DNA of 64,000 nt. It comes from Schistocephalus solidus (lineage: Eukaryota > Platyhelminthes > Cestoda > Diphyllobothriidea > Diphyllobothriidae). The notes below the pieces were generated by a model. It worked only from the letters and a program-made list of their open reading frames with translations, was not told the DNA's origin and searched no databases. Location of the stretch: contig WEDG01000242.1 in the NCBI GenBank assembly GCA_017591395.1, forward strand, positions 434,001 to 498,000, written 5' to 3'. The position numbers were made by a program, and so were the translations under genes. Below are positions 1 through 17,239 of this stretch, piece by piece (the stretch's first letter is position 1; the number at the start of each line of letters is the position of its first letter).

Positions 1-109
1 TTTTCCTCACTATAAACAATCTGACGCACTTGAAACTATCACGGTGCGCTAAAAGCCGTGGTTTGGAAGGTTGCCAACTGACGGGATAACTCGGACCGCG
101 TGGTCAGTC

Positions 110-558
110 TAATGTGTGTTTTGTGTGGAGTGGTTGACTGGCGGACTGAGAGTCAGGCTGCAATGTCTATTTCTTAATGTGGCCTTTAGGGCACTCCCAC
201 TCCGTGGGATACGAGTCAGGTGTGGTGGTACACCCAGGGGCGGCTCCGGCCGCGCCAGCCACCTGCGCCCTCACCCATCTCCGGTCTTCTTGACTCTGTC
301 TTGACACCGGGTTGGGGAGGAGGAGAGAGTGCGGTAGCTACAGCGCAAGGCTACTATCACTTAAAACTAATTCACGCGCAAGTCACCGTCCCTGCACCAC
401 CTGGTATGGAGCATACGGTGGACATCGTTGAAATCGACGGTCGAACTGTCTCTGTCTCAGTGGGGCCCACGAATAGGCAGCTGTTTGTCAGGTCGCATGG
501 GCGATTATGCACAGTATGCGACCTAACTCAGCAAATGCGATTATTTAAACCCAGATGA
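110..558 (+). repeat. Dispersed repeat, copy 1 (unnamed)
   Basis: A GC-richer block than its surroundings. Its right half (about 331-445), with the landmarks gcggtagctacagcg, cctgcaccacc and gaacatacggt-like gagcatacggt, recurs in diverged form at 7027-7140. A 112-residue frame is open from 220 to 558 but shows no domain, and the matching copy is not open, so I read this as a repeat and not a gene. The copy contains a short purine run (ggaggaggagagag) just before the conserved part. Family unknown; it could be a SINE or part of a longer element. Confidence 0.55.
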
Positions 559-559
559 T

Positions 560-2690
560 CAGGTTTCAGCTTCTAAAAAGTTGCGCATTTTGCTTATTTA
601 CGTAGCCTCTTCAAGAAAACGGCCCTTTTTCGTGCATGGTGTGTCTAGGTAATCTTAGAAATTAAAATGTTTAGAATTTTGAGTGGGAATCTGTGTTGAT
701 AGCTGTCTTAAACTTAGTTGGCACATCCGAGCCTGTTTTTTCTTTGAAGGAAAGTAATGCGTCCCCGATATTTTTACATTAAAAACGTTCCGCGCCTAGA
801 AAATGGTTTGTTTTCGCCCAAGTCAGGTGAAGCAGGGTGTGAACAAACACACTATTTTTTCAGAAAATCTGACGTGTTGTCAATCTTATTAATTCACGTA
901 TGTTAATCTGCGTAGTTAACGGTAGATTATGTAGGGCATCAAGAATGCCAGAAACCGCAGGCACGTGTTCTGCTTTAAACTGGACGGTGGACAAGTATGC
1001 ACTTTGTGATTGATTCACGCTCGAACAAATATCTTTTTTACACCGTCCTCTGTGCGGGTGAAACTGGCAATGAAGTCATCCCAGCGCTTTCAAGCCGCTA
1101 TCCGCTATGTATATGACAAGTTCTTCGAGCCTTTATAGCAGATGCGCACTATAGACTTCGTAAAATCAAAGAGAATAACAAACAAATGCAATTTTTCAGG
1201 GACCGCATGAACTTTATATTACCCGCTGGAAGGTCCCATCTGTAAAACCCCTATTACAACCTGGGGTTCCTCGCATTCTTGGTGCTGTAAATAACCTACC
1301 GTTACCATCTGACGTAATTTCGGGCTCCAAGTAGCAGCAGTAGCAACGACAACATGTTATCCTTTGTTTAACTATGCCGATACCGTCCTGCTATTTGCGC
1401 ATACATCATGATTAACCGGGAAAGGGCCCATCTTCCAGTGGTCACTTTAAAGTTTGAACATTTGGTAAGACAGTTTTTGTGCGGCCTCGTGTTGGCTAAT
1501 ATGTAATTTAGAAACGGAACGAATGGAGCACTATTTGTTTGAGATCTATGTTACTATTTATATGGCACCTCTTCTGTGCACCCATAAGCGTAAAACGGGA
1601 TCCAAAGGTAACCAAATGGCTCCAAAAGAAAAAAGTGAACTCTTGAGTCTGCAGTAAAAGAAACATTTTTAGTATTTTTAAGGAAGCGAAAAGTTCGGCC
1701 AAAAAATTCCATTTTTACTTTACCTAAGGAAATGGTCAAATACGTAGAGATCTGTCGGGTAAATACCGTTAAAGCGTTTTTAAAGAGATAACTTGATAGG
1801 AAGGTCTCTTAGTCAATCACGAACATATTTATCACTAACTTTCATTGTCGACCTACACCTTCTTCGACAATGAGGTTTCTTTTTGGATGGGTCTTCATAT
1901 GTGACCCAAACGGCCATCTGTGTACAAAGTAATGCCAAAGAACTCACTATTTTGGTGGATGTTTTTAATAAATATCTTACTTGTAAGATTTTGATAAACA
2001 CGTAGCACAGGACCTATTATTCAGGGCAGTCGATTGAGACCACTAAAAACCTCAAAGTATTTACTGACATTTCAAGGGCGGTCTAAAATTCAGCAAACTT
2101 CTACCTTTGGATACACGGAAATTGGTCTGCTTATGATTGCACCTGCTAACTCTACTCAAGTTTATTAGCCAGTGTCTGACCCGTCAAAATGTAAACTTCG
2201 AAATTTCTTTATTTCTGTGACGTTCCTATCACTGCAACTTAACAATATAAAACCGGGAGATTTGCATGGATCTCGCACAGCAAGATCACGAAACACATGA
2301 CTAGAGACTACGCACTTGACCTTGGGCCAGACCTCATATAACACTAACTCTTGAAGGATATTTGATGAAAACGTGTAACAATTAACTTTTAAACGTTACC
2401 GTGCTTATTCCATTTTATTTCGTGATGCATTTGCATGAATAAGCATTACGTACTTATGAAACTCGCGTCTACTCGGTTGACACGAATTTTCATGTTTTCC
2501 GAACTTCAGCTTGTCTTGAGAAATTTTTTATATCCAATGAACAAAATAGTGCTTGAATGAATTATTTCGCGTTGTTTATTATGACTTTGGTGTTTCGGTG
2601 GATGCGCTCGGATTGGTTTCAGATTGTATGAGTAATGAATTTTCGTCAATTTAAGTACACTTCATGAGTTAGACCACATATTGTAAGTAA
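560..2690. other. No recognisable gene
   Basis: AT-rich sequence in which all frames are short and unremarkable. No protein motif, RNA gene or tandem repeat seen. It may be intron or downstream exon-bearing sequence of the NDR-like kinase gene, whose remaining exons were looked for here by eye without success. Confidence 0.5.
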
Positions 2691-2712
2691 CATAAGATCA
2701 AACCAACGAAAA

Positions 2713-2910
2713 ATGGGAGGAAAAATGCCACATAAACGATCGTCCTATAACCCGGTCGGTAAGGAAACGACATCGGCGAGAGTGACAACGCAGAACGCGG
2801 TCAACAAAAAATCCACTAGGACGAAATGCATCTCCCCCTACATGGGCATTACTAATAAATTTGCCGCGGCGTACGGCGAAATGAACGCTCTGGGCGACCA
2901 CTGGCAAAAG
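2713..2910 (+). CDS. Candidate first coding exon, product unknown
   Basis: An open frame of 66 codons starts at ATG 2713 (a second in-frame ATG at 2725) and ends exactly at a good splice donor, aaag|gtaactg, at 2911. The stretch is markedly richer in G+C than the AT-rich flanks and has a balanced residue mix: basic, Ser/Thr-rich at the start, then a conserved-looking end with the residues YMGITNKFAAAYGEM. I do not recognise the family. A possible acceptor, tgtctgcag, lies at about 3029, but the frame after it soon stops. It could also be a chance frame, since the opposite strand is open here too. Confidence 0.3.
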
Positions 2911-2944
2911 GTAACTGTTTACCGACCTAGCTGTCCCGAATGAC

Positions 2945-5900
2945 ATAAAGGGACAAGTAGCATTAGTCACGCAAAACTTGGCCATAAAACCCGAAGAAAA
3001 AACCTTTAATGTTGGTCACTGTCTGCAGACGAAAGCGAGGAAGTGCAATGGCCGAATTTCTGTCTCGGACAAGTTTCAGAAGCGGTGCAACGTGTATTTC
3101 CACCCCCCACCCCCGGCAGTCATTGCCCTCCAAGTGTTTACCTAGTGCGTGTAGTGAGATCTCTTCAGTGGGTAAGGAAAAAGGAGGCGAGGTGTAAAAC
3201 AGGGAAATACATGTTCCTATTGCATATTGCTCAATGCCAGACGACGCCAAGGGGGTGACTGGAGTACTGGCAACACAAGACGTCTCCAACCTCAGAAAAA
3301 AATGCTTGGCAAGTTTCCAAATGGTGGGTATATAGGGTTGTCTGAGGTTTAGATATAGTCTGGCCTTGCCGGCACCTTCAATTAGCCTTCCATTCCCAAC
3401 ACTCAAGTGAGTGAAAGCATGAGGCTGACCTCCAGTTCAGACTTGTGGCAATCAAGATCTTGATAAAATATGGCTAAAATGCATTGCGTCTGGGTATACA
3501 CTGCGTGAAATTCCTTTTTGTCCCTGTTTACATGCCTAACCCCTATTTAGAGCCTTAACACTGGTCACTACCGCTGAAACTTGGCTAAATCTGTTTGCAT
3601 AGCCAACCTTCAATGACCAAATGTGGAGAGGGTTGAAGAAATCGACAGCGCATAATAGACAAGGAACATATCACACAAGAGGCTAGAAAAGCGATTTAAG
3701 AAGGTGCCTGAGTAATGTGTCAATGAGACACTATGCACGCGGCTTTGTGTTAAGAACGGAAAAGATAAAAACTTGCATACTATTTGAGACCCGACAGGGG
3801 AAGCTAGGCAGATACAACCGATAGTAGTTTCCACAGAACGCTTGGAAACTAAACTTGGTATTTTGACATTAGTTGTAAGCATATTAGCAGGCAGGGTGAC
3901 GAAGTATTTGCCATCAGGCAAGCAACAAAGTTCACGCGAAGGTGATTCATGGGCCTTCTATTCTTATGGTAAGCAACAAAAGCTCATCACTGACATCGCC
4001 ATCTTAATGCGCAGCACTAGCTGTTGGAAGCGCAAGCGCTTGAAAAAATGGAAACGATCGACCACTTTGGTTATAAGAAATAGATTCCGATAAGAAAATA
4101 AAAGTGGCGGCTGGCTGGTTATATTGTCAGGGTCAAGGTGTGCCGGCTTAACGCATATGACAAATGGCACCAAATAATTGGCGCACTGCGTCGTTGCCAG
4201 CAGAAAGTATCCGAGGAAGATAAGGCATGAAGAGGGAGGTGAATATCTTCGTCACTTTCGCCTGCGTTCTTTCGCCCAAACAGGGATGGCGCCCAATCGC
4301 CGGGTGAGAACTATTCTGTCATAGCATGAAGATCCGACATACTATTGTCAGCCCAGCCGCAGACACATGAAATACCTCCCGCACGCTTCTCACACGGCAG
4401 AAAATCAGAGCGAATTACCGTGGAAAAAGGTGAAGTCGGGACACATAGGCAGAAAGAGAGAGAGAGAGAGAGACGGAAAACATTTGCGCACACGCAGGTA
4501 GAGGCGGAGAAACGTCTGTGCACACCTAGGGACAATCGCACCCACCTGTACGCAAGATGGCAAATGAACTACACGCTGGCACAAAAACCGTGTATTACGA
4601 ACCGACCAAGTAAGGTGCGAAAAAGCGCCGAGGTCCAAATTACACGCAGGCTTGCAGGTATATACGCAGAAAAAATAGTAAATTAACAAAACAAAAGCAT
4701 AGGAAGTCTAGCAGAGCTCGGTATATTCGAAAGAGTTCTTTAAAAAACGTCCAGGATTTAGAAGAAAAGCATCTTTAGGAGGGACGTTTTTGGGAAGCAA
4801 TGATCATGTACTGAGAAATTTTCGGTCTTGGTGAAAGTATGAGAAATCAATCTCAGTACCCAATGAGTGTAAAAGTTGGAGAAGTGCTTGTCGTTATACA
4901 AACCACAAGGGCTTAATATTTGAATTCCAGAGGAAAAGAGATTGCGTATGTTCTTTTCTAAAGCTATTTCGGTTAATTGCAACTTTCAAATGACTCTAGA
5001 TAGCATAATTTCACGCTTGACATAAGAGAATCTGTCGTTTTTAAGTCTTCAAACACTTGCACAGGCAAGGAAAATATACGGACCGTTTAAATATGAAAAA
5101 TGCAGGCACAAAAATGAGGGGTGGAAGACAGTGCAAGACAGTTACCCCACCTATCTGCCCTCGTGTGAACCGAAAACATCGGTTGTTCTTCGACAGTCCA
5201 TATTTGCATAGTGTGATGACACAAGTGTTGAATAATTTAGCAACAACAATCGCCTCGCTTTGCGTCATTAGCTATGCACTTAACGCACAGAAGAGAAACA
5301 TAGATGAAAGTGCGCACGCAGACAAATATGGCTTAGTCACATTTGCAAGATGCTTATCGATCCATCCGGAGTGCAGGACGGAGCAGGGATACCATTTTGC
5401 CTTTGAGCTCCAGGCGACCGCATAGCGACGATCGAAAACTACTATCGACTGAGACAGTAGAGAACGGAATGATCACTTTTATTTTTTTAAACTTAACCAA
5501 CCAGCCATGCCGAAAGGCAGGCCGGAACATCAGAGGCCCACGAGAATATTACTTGGCGATCGAGCCTTCGAAACAGGCGTTCTACCATAAGGCTACAGTA
5601 TTCAGACCGAGGGTTCTAGACAGAAGCTCCAATATAAACGAAATGGCTCGTATGCCATCCTGCCAAAAGGGGGTTAGTCAAATGTGCTTAAGTGTGCCCG
5701 ATCGTAGTTGACAGGAGGCGAGTCAGTTGCTTAACAGTAGAACGATTAAGGCAAACTTACAATAATCAAAAAGTGCAGTTTCAGAGCTCCGTGTTTACGG
5801 ATTTCCGTTTGGATGTGGCTGACTGGATGGGTGAAGTATAATTATGCTGATGGCAAATAAGTTCGATATGCTCACTCTAGCCATCCCAGTTCTAGCCGGC

Positions 5901-6190
5901 AACAGTTCCCACGACGGTCGATAAAAATAAGACGGCGTGTCAAATTGGGAGAAGATGGGGGGATTAATTTGGTTTCCCATGGTTTCTTTGAGCAAATTAG
6001 GACAGTATATTGGAAGGTGAGTGTAGAAAAAAACTAGAAGCATAATCAGTACCTCAGGAATACGAGCAAAGGAAGCAGGACGCATGATATAAACTAGCTA
6101 AATTAAGGCCTAGTCTTGATGAGTCTCCTCCACAATAGACTACCTGAAGCTTCGAAAATGATTGTGTGTATGATTGCATGCTTATCGTAC
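2945..6190. other. No recognisable gene; short GA run at 4450-4472
   Basis: Several frames of 60-147 codons occur on both strands but none shows a family motif, and most overlap each other on opposite strands. A short (GA) run sits near 4451-4472. On the minus strand this stretch is expected to be intron 3 of the NDR-like kinase gene, because exon 3 ends in a good donor at 6194. Confidence 0.4.
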
Positions 6191-6194
6191 TTAC

Positions 6195-10491
<4,297 letters not shown>

Positions 10492-11920
10492 CCTGTTAAC
10501 CGGCGGTTAACACGCCACTAAGGTTTAAACTCGCGCCGAATCACGAATAAAACACCTATATGGGGGAGAAAAACAGGAAGTGAGCATCTTTGCTTTGGCA
10601 ACAGAGTTAAGCTTAAGGAATAAACCAAAAGGTCGCTGATTTAAACTAGCCCCCTACCAAGCCCTCGGACTCTATTGAAATTATATCGCAAAGTCGTTGC
10701 TCCTACAATTTTAATGGGATCTCTGACTCTTTATGTTCTTAGCAAAGGATTTCTATTTCTACCCTTACACACCCACACATAAATTTTCAAAAAGATCATG
10801 TTAAGAGTCCGAGGAATTACGAGTAAATTCTGAAATTTTAAAGAGCTGCTCAATTTTTAACACCAATCTCCAGTGTGTATTGTTAAGATAAGTGTCTGCT
10901 AGATTTTAATAGGACAAATGTGCCTCTAAGTGTAGCATGGGCATAAAGATTTCTTGAAAACTGCAAAACTGGTGTAGCGTATCGTCGAAAACCACGATTG
11001 TAAAAACGTGAAAATTAAGGCATATTAACAATCCAGTATAATTAAACAACATGCCGGTGAGTTTTATTTTCTTTCAGGTGACTTATCGTCACATTCATGT
11101 GCCTTCTGTTCGGTGTCCCTGTAAGTGGCTAAGAAGCATTTCCAAAAGGTCCACGATTCAAAACATGATAGACCTTACGGTTTCTTATAACTCATTACGT
11201 TAGGTGTTGTTCGACTGATTTAATTACCACCCGTCCTTTAGTTCGAAATTCTTACATCTGTTCTTCCATTAATATGAAACTCACTGAACGAATTGTCCTA
11301 TTAACACCGTAATTCCCTGCTATTCACATAGCAAAATAAAATTTGCATATTAAGCAACTGATGCTCCGGTGGTCCACTCTGATTTAAGGATTAAGCAAGG
11401 CCTGTTTTAAGTGTGCAAGAGCAAGTTATTGATTATTTCTTTGCATTCAAAGCTGTTCCTCTCCTAAACAAGATATCCCATTTCAGATCTACAGGTTGCA
11501 TTTTGCCTTGGCCTGCAGGCCGTTTCTTCCCTTTAACTCAATTTGCCTAGTCTAACAGGGACAAATGCATTCTTCTACCAGCAGTAGCGAGACGCGTCAA
11601 GATATAATCCTATCCCCCCACTAACCTCTTTCCGTTTTACAACAGTGGTCTGGGGTCAGGAATCGGTCATTTTCGTGATCAGTGCGATTGTGAAATTTGC
11701 GCCGGCCACTTTGCCAAAATGATATATTGATGTCAAATGTTCAAGAAGAGTCTTGTTACGTTTCAATAACGTCATCAGAAAACATTCCTCTACTTAGCAG
11801 ACAAACACGACTTTACGGTTATTCAGTCATCAATCTGATGAGTAATATGTGTCTGAAGTCGTCCTCTTGTGCCTTACGGTTTTACTGTCATTGTTCCTAT
11901 TTTATTAAAAAGCATATAAT
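10492..11920. other. 5' flank of the NDR-like kinase, nothing recognised
   Basis: AT-rich. This is where the 5' UTR exon(s) and promoter of the kinase should lie, but I cannot point to a TATA box or non-coding exon with any confidence. Confidence 0.4.
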
Positions 11921-11923
11921 CAC

Positions 11924-12115
11924 TATATATATATATATGCAGAATGGTATTACCGACAAACAAGGGAGACTGGAGTGGTCATTTCTGGCTTATTAGCCGT
12001 CATCAGTCAGCCATACCCAACCTCAGGCGCTGCGGCACCTGAGGCTCGAACTCGCGACCTGTCGGGCAGAAGTCCAACGCTCTACTCACTGCGCCACGAG
12101 CTCGTTGTCATAGCC
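11924..12115 (-). mobile_element. tRNA-derived SINE with (TA)n tail
   Basis: Read on minus from 12115: a tRNA-like head with an A-box-like tggcgcagtgagtagagcg and a B-box-like gcgagttcgagcc, then a body with ggctgactgatgacggc and taataagccagaaatg, ending near an (AT)n run at 11924-11938 that would be its 3' tail. The body motif gatgacggctaataagcc also occurs in each unit of the tandem array at 62.64-64.0 kb, which defines a family. SINEs of this kind are transcribed by RNA polymerase III and mobilised by a partner LINE. A 99-codon frame overlapping it on plus is spurious. Confidence 0.75.
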
Positions 12116-12129
12116 AAACACTACAATAG

Positions 12130-14120
12130 GTGTGCAGTTTTTAATCGAATTGTCGGTCAATTGCCTATCTTTCTTTAAGTCTGGCCTTATTGCAAGAAAT
12201 CACTCCGTCAAAATCCACTGTGGCTTCTGCCATACCTCATGCCGGTCTCCGTACCAGCGATCAGTTTTATCAACATTTACACGATTTCTGACATTTAATG
12301 ACACTAGAATACAGAAAATGAGGCTAGGCTTGCTATCACAGAATTTACTCAGTTGGTAACTGGAGACTGTGTTTGCCAAGGATTTGAGAACGTTTGTTTG
12401 AAAACAAACTTCACTTTTCGCTCGCTTCATCCCTACTTCCCTTTCTCTCTCCCATGTCAAATAAACTAACCTGGGCAAAGTTAATGGGAGCATAGGCAGC
12501 CAGACTGAAACTGCACGTGTTTGAATCAATCAGTTTCTAGGGGCGCAGTGGTAATTTTCGGGGCAAATCACTCGAGAACGTGTTTTTAAGGTCATTAGCT
12601 ACGTAAATAAACGCATTCGTACTTTTTATTAGGATTATTTACTCAAATGTTTGCCCTCTCTCGCCTTGTAAACAAATAAATGGAAGAATGGCAAGTTTAT
12701 CTACCAACAGTTTAAACTAACACAACCGTAGTATATTGGGTCCGCTGGTGACGTGGACTTAATTTCGCATACAAAGTCAAAGAGGCAGTTACAAAAGGGG
12801 CCAGAAACCGACGGCACTTCTTTGAGAATGCAAAAAACATTACTTCTTAAAAGTCCCGGAATGGAAGCAAACATTCAAACGGGACACAAAAAATAGTGAA
12901 AGTGGAAACACTGGAGTTAGGAAAACGTTTGAATGTACTTTTATACTAGTTATGAGGAGCTTTCAAATATCTCTGAGTGGATACAAATGCGCCCGATTAA
13001 TTGGTTCTCTTTTGAGCGGAAAACCCGTTTTTTCGAAAATGCATGCGCAGAATCGGAAAAATCTTTAAAATGTAGATGGAGTCATTGTTCTATACTGGTT
13101 TTTAATTTTAAAAACTATCTGAGAGGTGTGCACATATCTAACGTGCGTGCACAGGCGTAAAATATCGCGTTCACCGATTTTATAAAACTAAAAGGATTCA
13201 ACTGCCTTTCGATACAACAAAAAATAAAACGCAAGAGCAAGTGAAAATTGAAAAAAATCAATTAAAATCCCTCATAATATTCCAACCACGAGGGCGAGTC
13301 CCTGCTGTTAGCCTGCGAGTGGTTAAGTAATTGGTGTCATTTCATCGACTGGTCTGGAGGAATAATCCACGCAGTTATCAATCGCCATCATTAACTATGA
13401 TACATAAACCTTGAATCTGGAGCGAATTTTCGTATGCTTTGGGGACGCCTGTAAGCGTGAAGTTTGTAAAAAAGACTCGAAAGAAAAATTATCCCAAGTC
13501 TCACTGTTCTAAAACATGTCAGGTTTGTATTTAAGCATCATTTAATCAAAGTTAAAAGGACGTACGCAAAATGACAGAGGAATGTAAAAGGAAACCCGAA
13601 TATGCCGCAACTAATCAGTCAAGTTAGTTGACTACCTTAAACAACTATGCCTGGTTGAGCAACTTCATTTAATCAAATCCTTTACACATTAACCTTTAAT
13701 GTCTGTGATTCAGTATGAACCTCCCTAACTCTCAAACTTTTGTGTAGTATAATCCTTTTTTAACGATTTCCGGATGTTGCACAAACTACGCACCTATGTT
13801 TTATATTTTTTATATTTGTATATTTTGAAGGGTTACGGCATTGCCCTTGATGACCCTATTAATGTCAAGGTATCATTTCATGTGTACAGTCAATATAAAA
13901 TGGTGTACATTTAAAAATGTTTGAGTCAAAATTAGAGCCCGAAAGATTTTAAAAGGCTGGTTTTAAGTAATCACTGAAAATTCCGAAAAACATGAACTTC
14001 AGAGGGACAACAAGCAGATAGATGTGTGACTGTTTATATCGCTACAACAAAGAAAGGACATAAAAAATGAAATGAAGGATAAAAACCACATAGGGTTTGA
14101 ATACCTCAAAACTGGCCGTA
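12130..14120. other. No recognisable gene
   Basis: AT-rich sequence with frames of 75-109 codons that lack motifs. Nothing further supported. Confidence 0.5.
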
Positions 14121-14121
14121 A

Positions 14122-14775
14122 TAAGTAGCTTTCCCAGTAGCTTTCCCCATGACTCGGAGAAAGGACCATCGGGAATTTAAGTTACCCTCTTGAAACTATA
14201 TTTTCTCTACCTTGAGTCCCCCATGAACCATGATGTCTCCTTATATCACCAGTCATCCAAACGATGAAGTCATTCGGACGTACACGTTCAGTTGTCCACA
14301 GTCTAAAATGCTGACGTTTCGTAGGACACTGACCATCACCAGAATTCAATTTTGCATCCTTAAATGCTGAGGCCTCAAGTTTATTGACGCATTTTCAAGA
14401 GATTTTGTTTCATACGCCTAAGTGATCAAGAACGAACCATCTCGATGTTTCCTTATCTTATTCTGAAATGCTACTGCAGTATTACCCTACTCTACCACCT
14501 GACCTTATTTTCCTGAGCAGTTTTTTTCATATACTATCTATTCGAACGTGAAGGCCTATTGAACTCTGCCTCCATTTTTTAGGAAGGAGTTTTTTTCACT
14601 GCCTATCTTTCTAGTTCGCTATTAATCTCAAAACATCGCGAACTGTTGACCTAGCAGGACGTGTTCCGTCTATATTATTTAGTATTTGTACTTTTTATCT
14701 GCACACATTGTCATGACTTTATTTCGTTAATAATTTTTTTAGACAGTGCCTTGCCAGTGCTTTCCAAATATGAAT
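14122..14775 (+). mobile_element. F2 retrotransposon, 5'-truncated 3' UTR copy
   Basis: About 650 bp that matches, in inverted orientation, 26010-26660, the extreme 3' end of F2 copy A. Shared landmarks include ctttccccatgactcgg, catacgcctaagtgatcaag, cagtattaccctactctacc, ttttttcactgcctat and gccttgcc.gtgct. It contains only the last codons and 3' UTR of F2, as expected of a truncated target-primed copy. The 3' end finishes in an A/T-rich motif (ccaaatatgaattggaaattc) like that of copy A. Confidence 0.85.
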
Positions 14776-14805
14776 TGGAAATTCGAAAGAATAAGTAGTT
14801 ACGTG

Positions 14806-16010
14806 AGTTCAGTTCAGTTTAGTGTATTTGAGGAAAATAGGCTTGCGTCTTTGAACTCCCTATTTTTTACATAAAAATCGGAAGAATTAGAAGCAATGTA
14901 AAGAAGTAACATTCAAGTGAATGCAGGAAGATTTACGTAGTGCACTGGTAATTTTAAGGTTAAGTAGTCACATAGTCTTCATGCTGCTGCACCATATGTA
15001 TGTCAAGCCGATGTTTGAATGTATCTACCGAGTGGGACATTACAATCGCCTCAGGTAGGTTATTCAATGGTTCCGCGACACAATTGGGGAAAAAATACTT
15101 CCTCACATCCAATCATCCTTGGGTCACACGTAGTTTGAATGGATGATCTCGGAGATTAGTCGTAGTGGCAAGTTGGAAAATGTCATCGCACATGAGGGCG
15201 CAATCCATGCCACGCACGATAAGGAAGGTTTGTATCAAGTCTCCGTGCAACTGCCCGTAACTCAGAGGATAGAGCTTTAGATTATTTAGGCGGATCTCAT
15301 ATGTAAACTCCCCTTGCTCTCTTACTAATTTTTTGGCTCGCCGATGCACCCTTTCGAGCAAGTTGTAGTTCCGCTGGGTCCGCGGTTGCTAGTCTTGGAT
15401 CACATATTCAAGATGTGGACTTACAAACGAACCAAAGGCTTAAGAAAAGCAGTCTTCATCGAAAACTTTCTATTTCCGCTGGATGGCCTACAGCATTGAA
15501 TTGGCAGATTTAGTTGCCCTACAACATTGCGTAGAAGGCTTCAGGTTGTCTGTCATTCGAACGCGCGATATACTTCTGGGCTTCTGCTTCTCAGAGTGGC
15601 ATGCCATTCAGATAGAAGGGTTGCTTATCAGTGACCTAATTGCGATTTCCCAGACGTAGCAAGGCGCATTTGTTTGAGTTGAAGTACAAGAGCCATCTGC
15701 GGGACCACTCGTCCAATCGACGAAGATTGTCTTGGAAATTGTCTCTCTAGGTAGCATTGTGGATGACTTTCCAAATTTATATATCATCCGAAAAACATAG
15801 AAAAGTCACAGTCAAATCCTGGACACAATCATTTATGAACAAGAGAAATAGGATCGGTTGAGCACGGAACCTTGCGGGACTCCATTCTCGATGACTGTGC
15901 ACTTTGATCGCGCTCCACCTACACAGACCACTTGGGAACGGCCAACGAGAAAATGCTCGATCCATGTAAGAAGTTTGCCTCCCAATACCCAACATTGTCA
16001 ACTAGCGTGC
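14806..16010 (-). mobile_element. F1 CR1/jockey-like retrotransposon, 5'-truncated and decayed
   Basis: On minus, fragments of the RT and its C-terminal region are readable: LFLLFINDC followed by an SDDI version of the RT active-site block (15777-15860), and LERVHRRAKKLV then LNNLKLYPLSYGQLHGDLIQTF (15113-15361). Several frameshifts and stops. The 3' end shows the F1 landmark of a sequence like gaggaaaataggc on plus followed outward by gttcagttcagtt, a pentanucleotide tail. It sits tail-to-tail with the F2 fragment that ends about 30 bp away. Confidence 0.8.
15113..15361 (-). pseudogene. F1 RT C-terminal region fragment
   Basis: An 82-codon frame with the F1 pattern LERV.RRA.KLV...L.LYPLSY.QL.GDLIQT...V.G.DCAL...F.LA..TNLR.HPFKLR. 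Matching blocks occur in the F1 copies at 17.8, 34.2 and 55.9 kb. The region follows the RT domain in CR1-like ORF2 proteins. Open only locally. Confidence 0.8.
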
Positions 16011-16084
16011 ATAATGCTAACTAGAAACGAGCACTATTCCATGCCGGGCCTAACGTACATTTTATAAAGGCGAATAATGATATC

Positions 16085-17206
16085 GATAGTTTTAATATTT
16101 TAGAGGATAAACCCGGTAGCTCTGCGTGCGCTCTAGACAATCAGGGCGCAGTGATGTGATATCTTTAACAACTTCAGGCACATTAAGTTCTGATGCTCGT
16201 CACCAACAACCATAACGGAGCATTTGTACCAATTCCTTCTTTGTTAGTCGTAGCAATACAGTCGTTATAAAGGATCGGAAAAGGCAAAAAACGTTAAATT
16301 TCTACCTAACTAACTATTTGAAATAGGAAACTGGGTCAGTTCTCTCCATTTGAATGTTTTATGCTTCACTCGTCAGCATCAGGGAATTCATTTTAGTGAT
16401 TATTTGAAAAAATCATCATAAACATCCAGTTTTGCTGTTACATGTCAAATATCAGTAAAATTTCCGATTGCATTAGAATTTTTTATTCTAATTCAAAAAT
16501 TATGCGTTTCGTTTTTGAACATGAGACAAGAAGGATCAGGCCCTCCTCATGTTAATGTTAGAGCACGGAGCAAGGTAGGAGCAGCAAAATAAGTTCGCAG
16601 AATTTTTATAGGTTACGGCAAGTCTAAGGTGCGTCTGACCTGGGAAAGAGGCCAAGACACTCCAGTCGCCGGAATAGATGGGAAGCGGGCTGCAAGATGG
16701 CGTCATAACACGTGTTGCACACAAAAAGATGAACCGTTTGTCAATAAGGTGTTTCAGGGAGAACATTGTTTTTCGTGAAGGTCATGATATACTGACTGAT
16801 AAAAATCAACTGTGGATGAAATATCGTGAGAGGCTCAACAAAACACGTTGTGATAGATGCGGGTGACAAGACAGCTTTAGATATCTTTATCTAGTTATAA
16901 AGTTATAATAGCATGCAGTGTATCAATAATACTGATGTAATCAATAATTGTAAGTACTTCAATCCTGAATTCCCAATTTTACGTTCCCAAAATCATGAAG
17001 ACTGTTGCTGGGAAAAATTGATGGAAGTTGAAAATTCACTGTGTCAATTTTAAGAAAAAGGTGCAGTCTTCTTTTAATACAGGCAGGATAATATGAAGTC
17101 CTTGATTCGATCTTGTAGGTTATTCAAAACAGTAACTGTCTCTGCGATGGGCTTGAGAGAGATTCCAAAACTCCAGACCAATAAACGCCATTTTATATTG
17201 ATGATT

Positions 17207-17239
<33 letters not shown>

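Noticed and set aside
220..558. 112-codon open frame as a gene
   Set aside because: Its latter part is a dispersed repeat found again at 7027-7140, where the frame is not kept.
2963..3406. 147-codon frame on minus as a missing kinase exon
   Set aside because: No kinase motif (no VAIK, HRD or DFG block) is present; the frame overlaps others on plus.
1..6190. Further exons of the NDR-like kinase
   Set aside because: I looked on minus for the YAMK-, RDIKPDN- and SDFGLC-type blocks and did not find them; they should lie outside the window.
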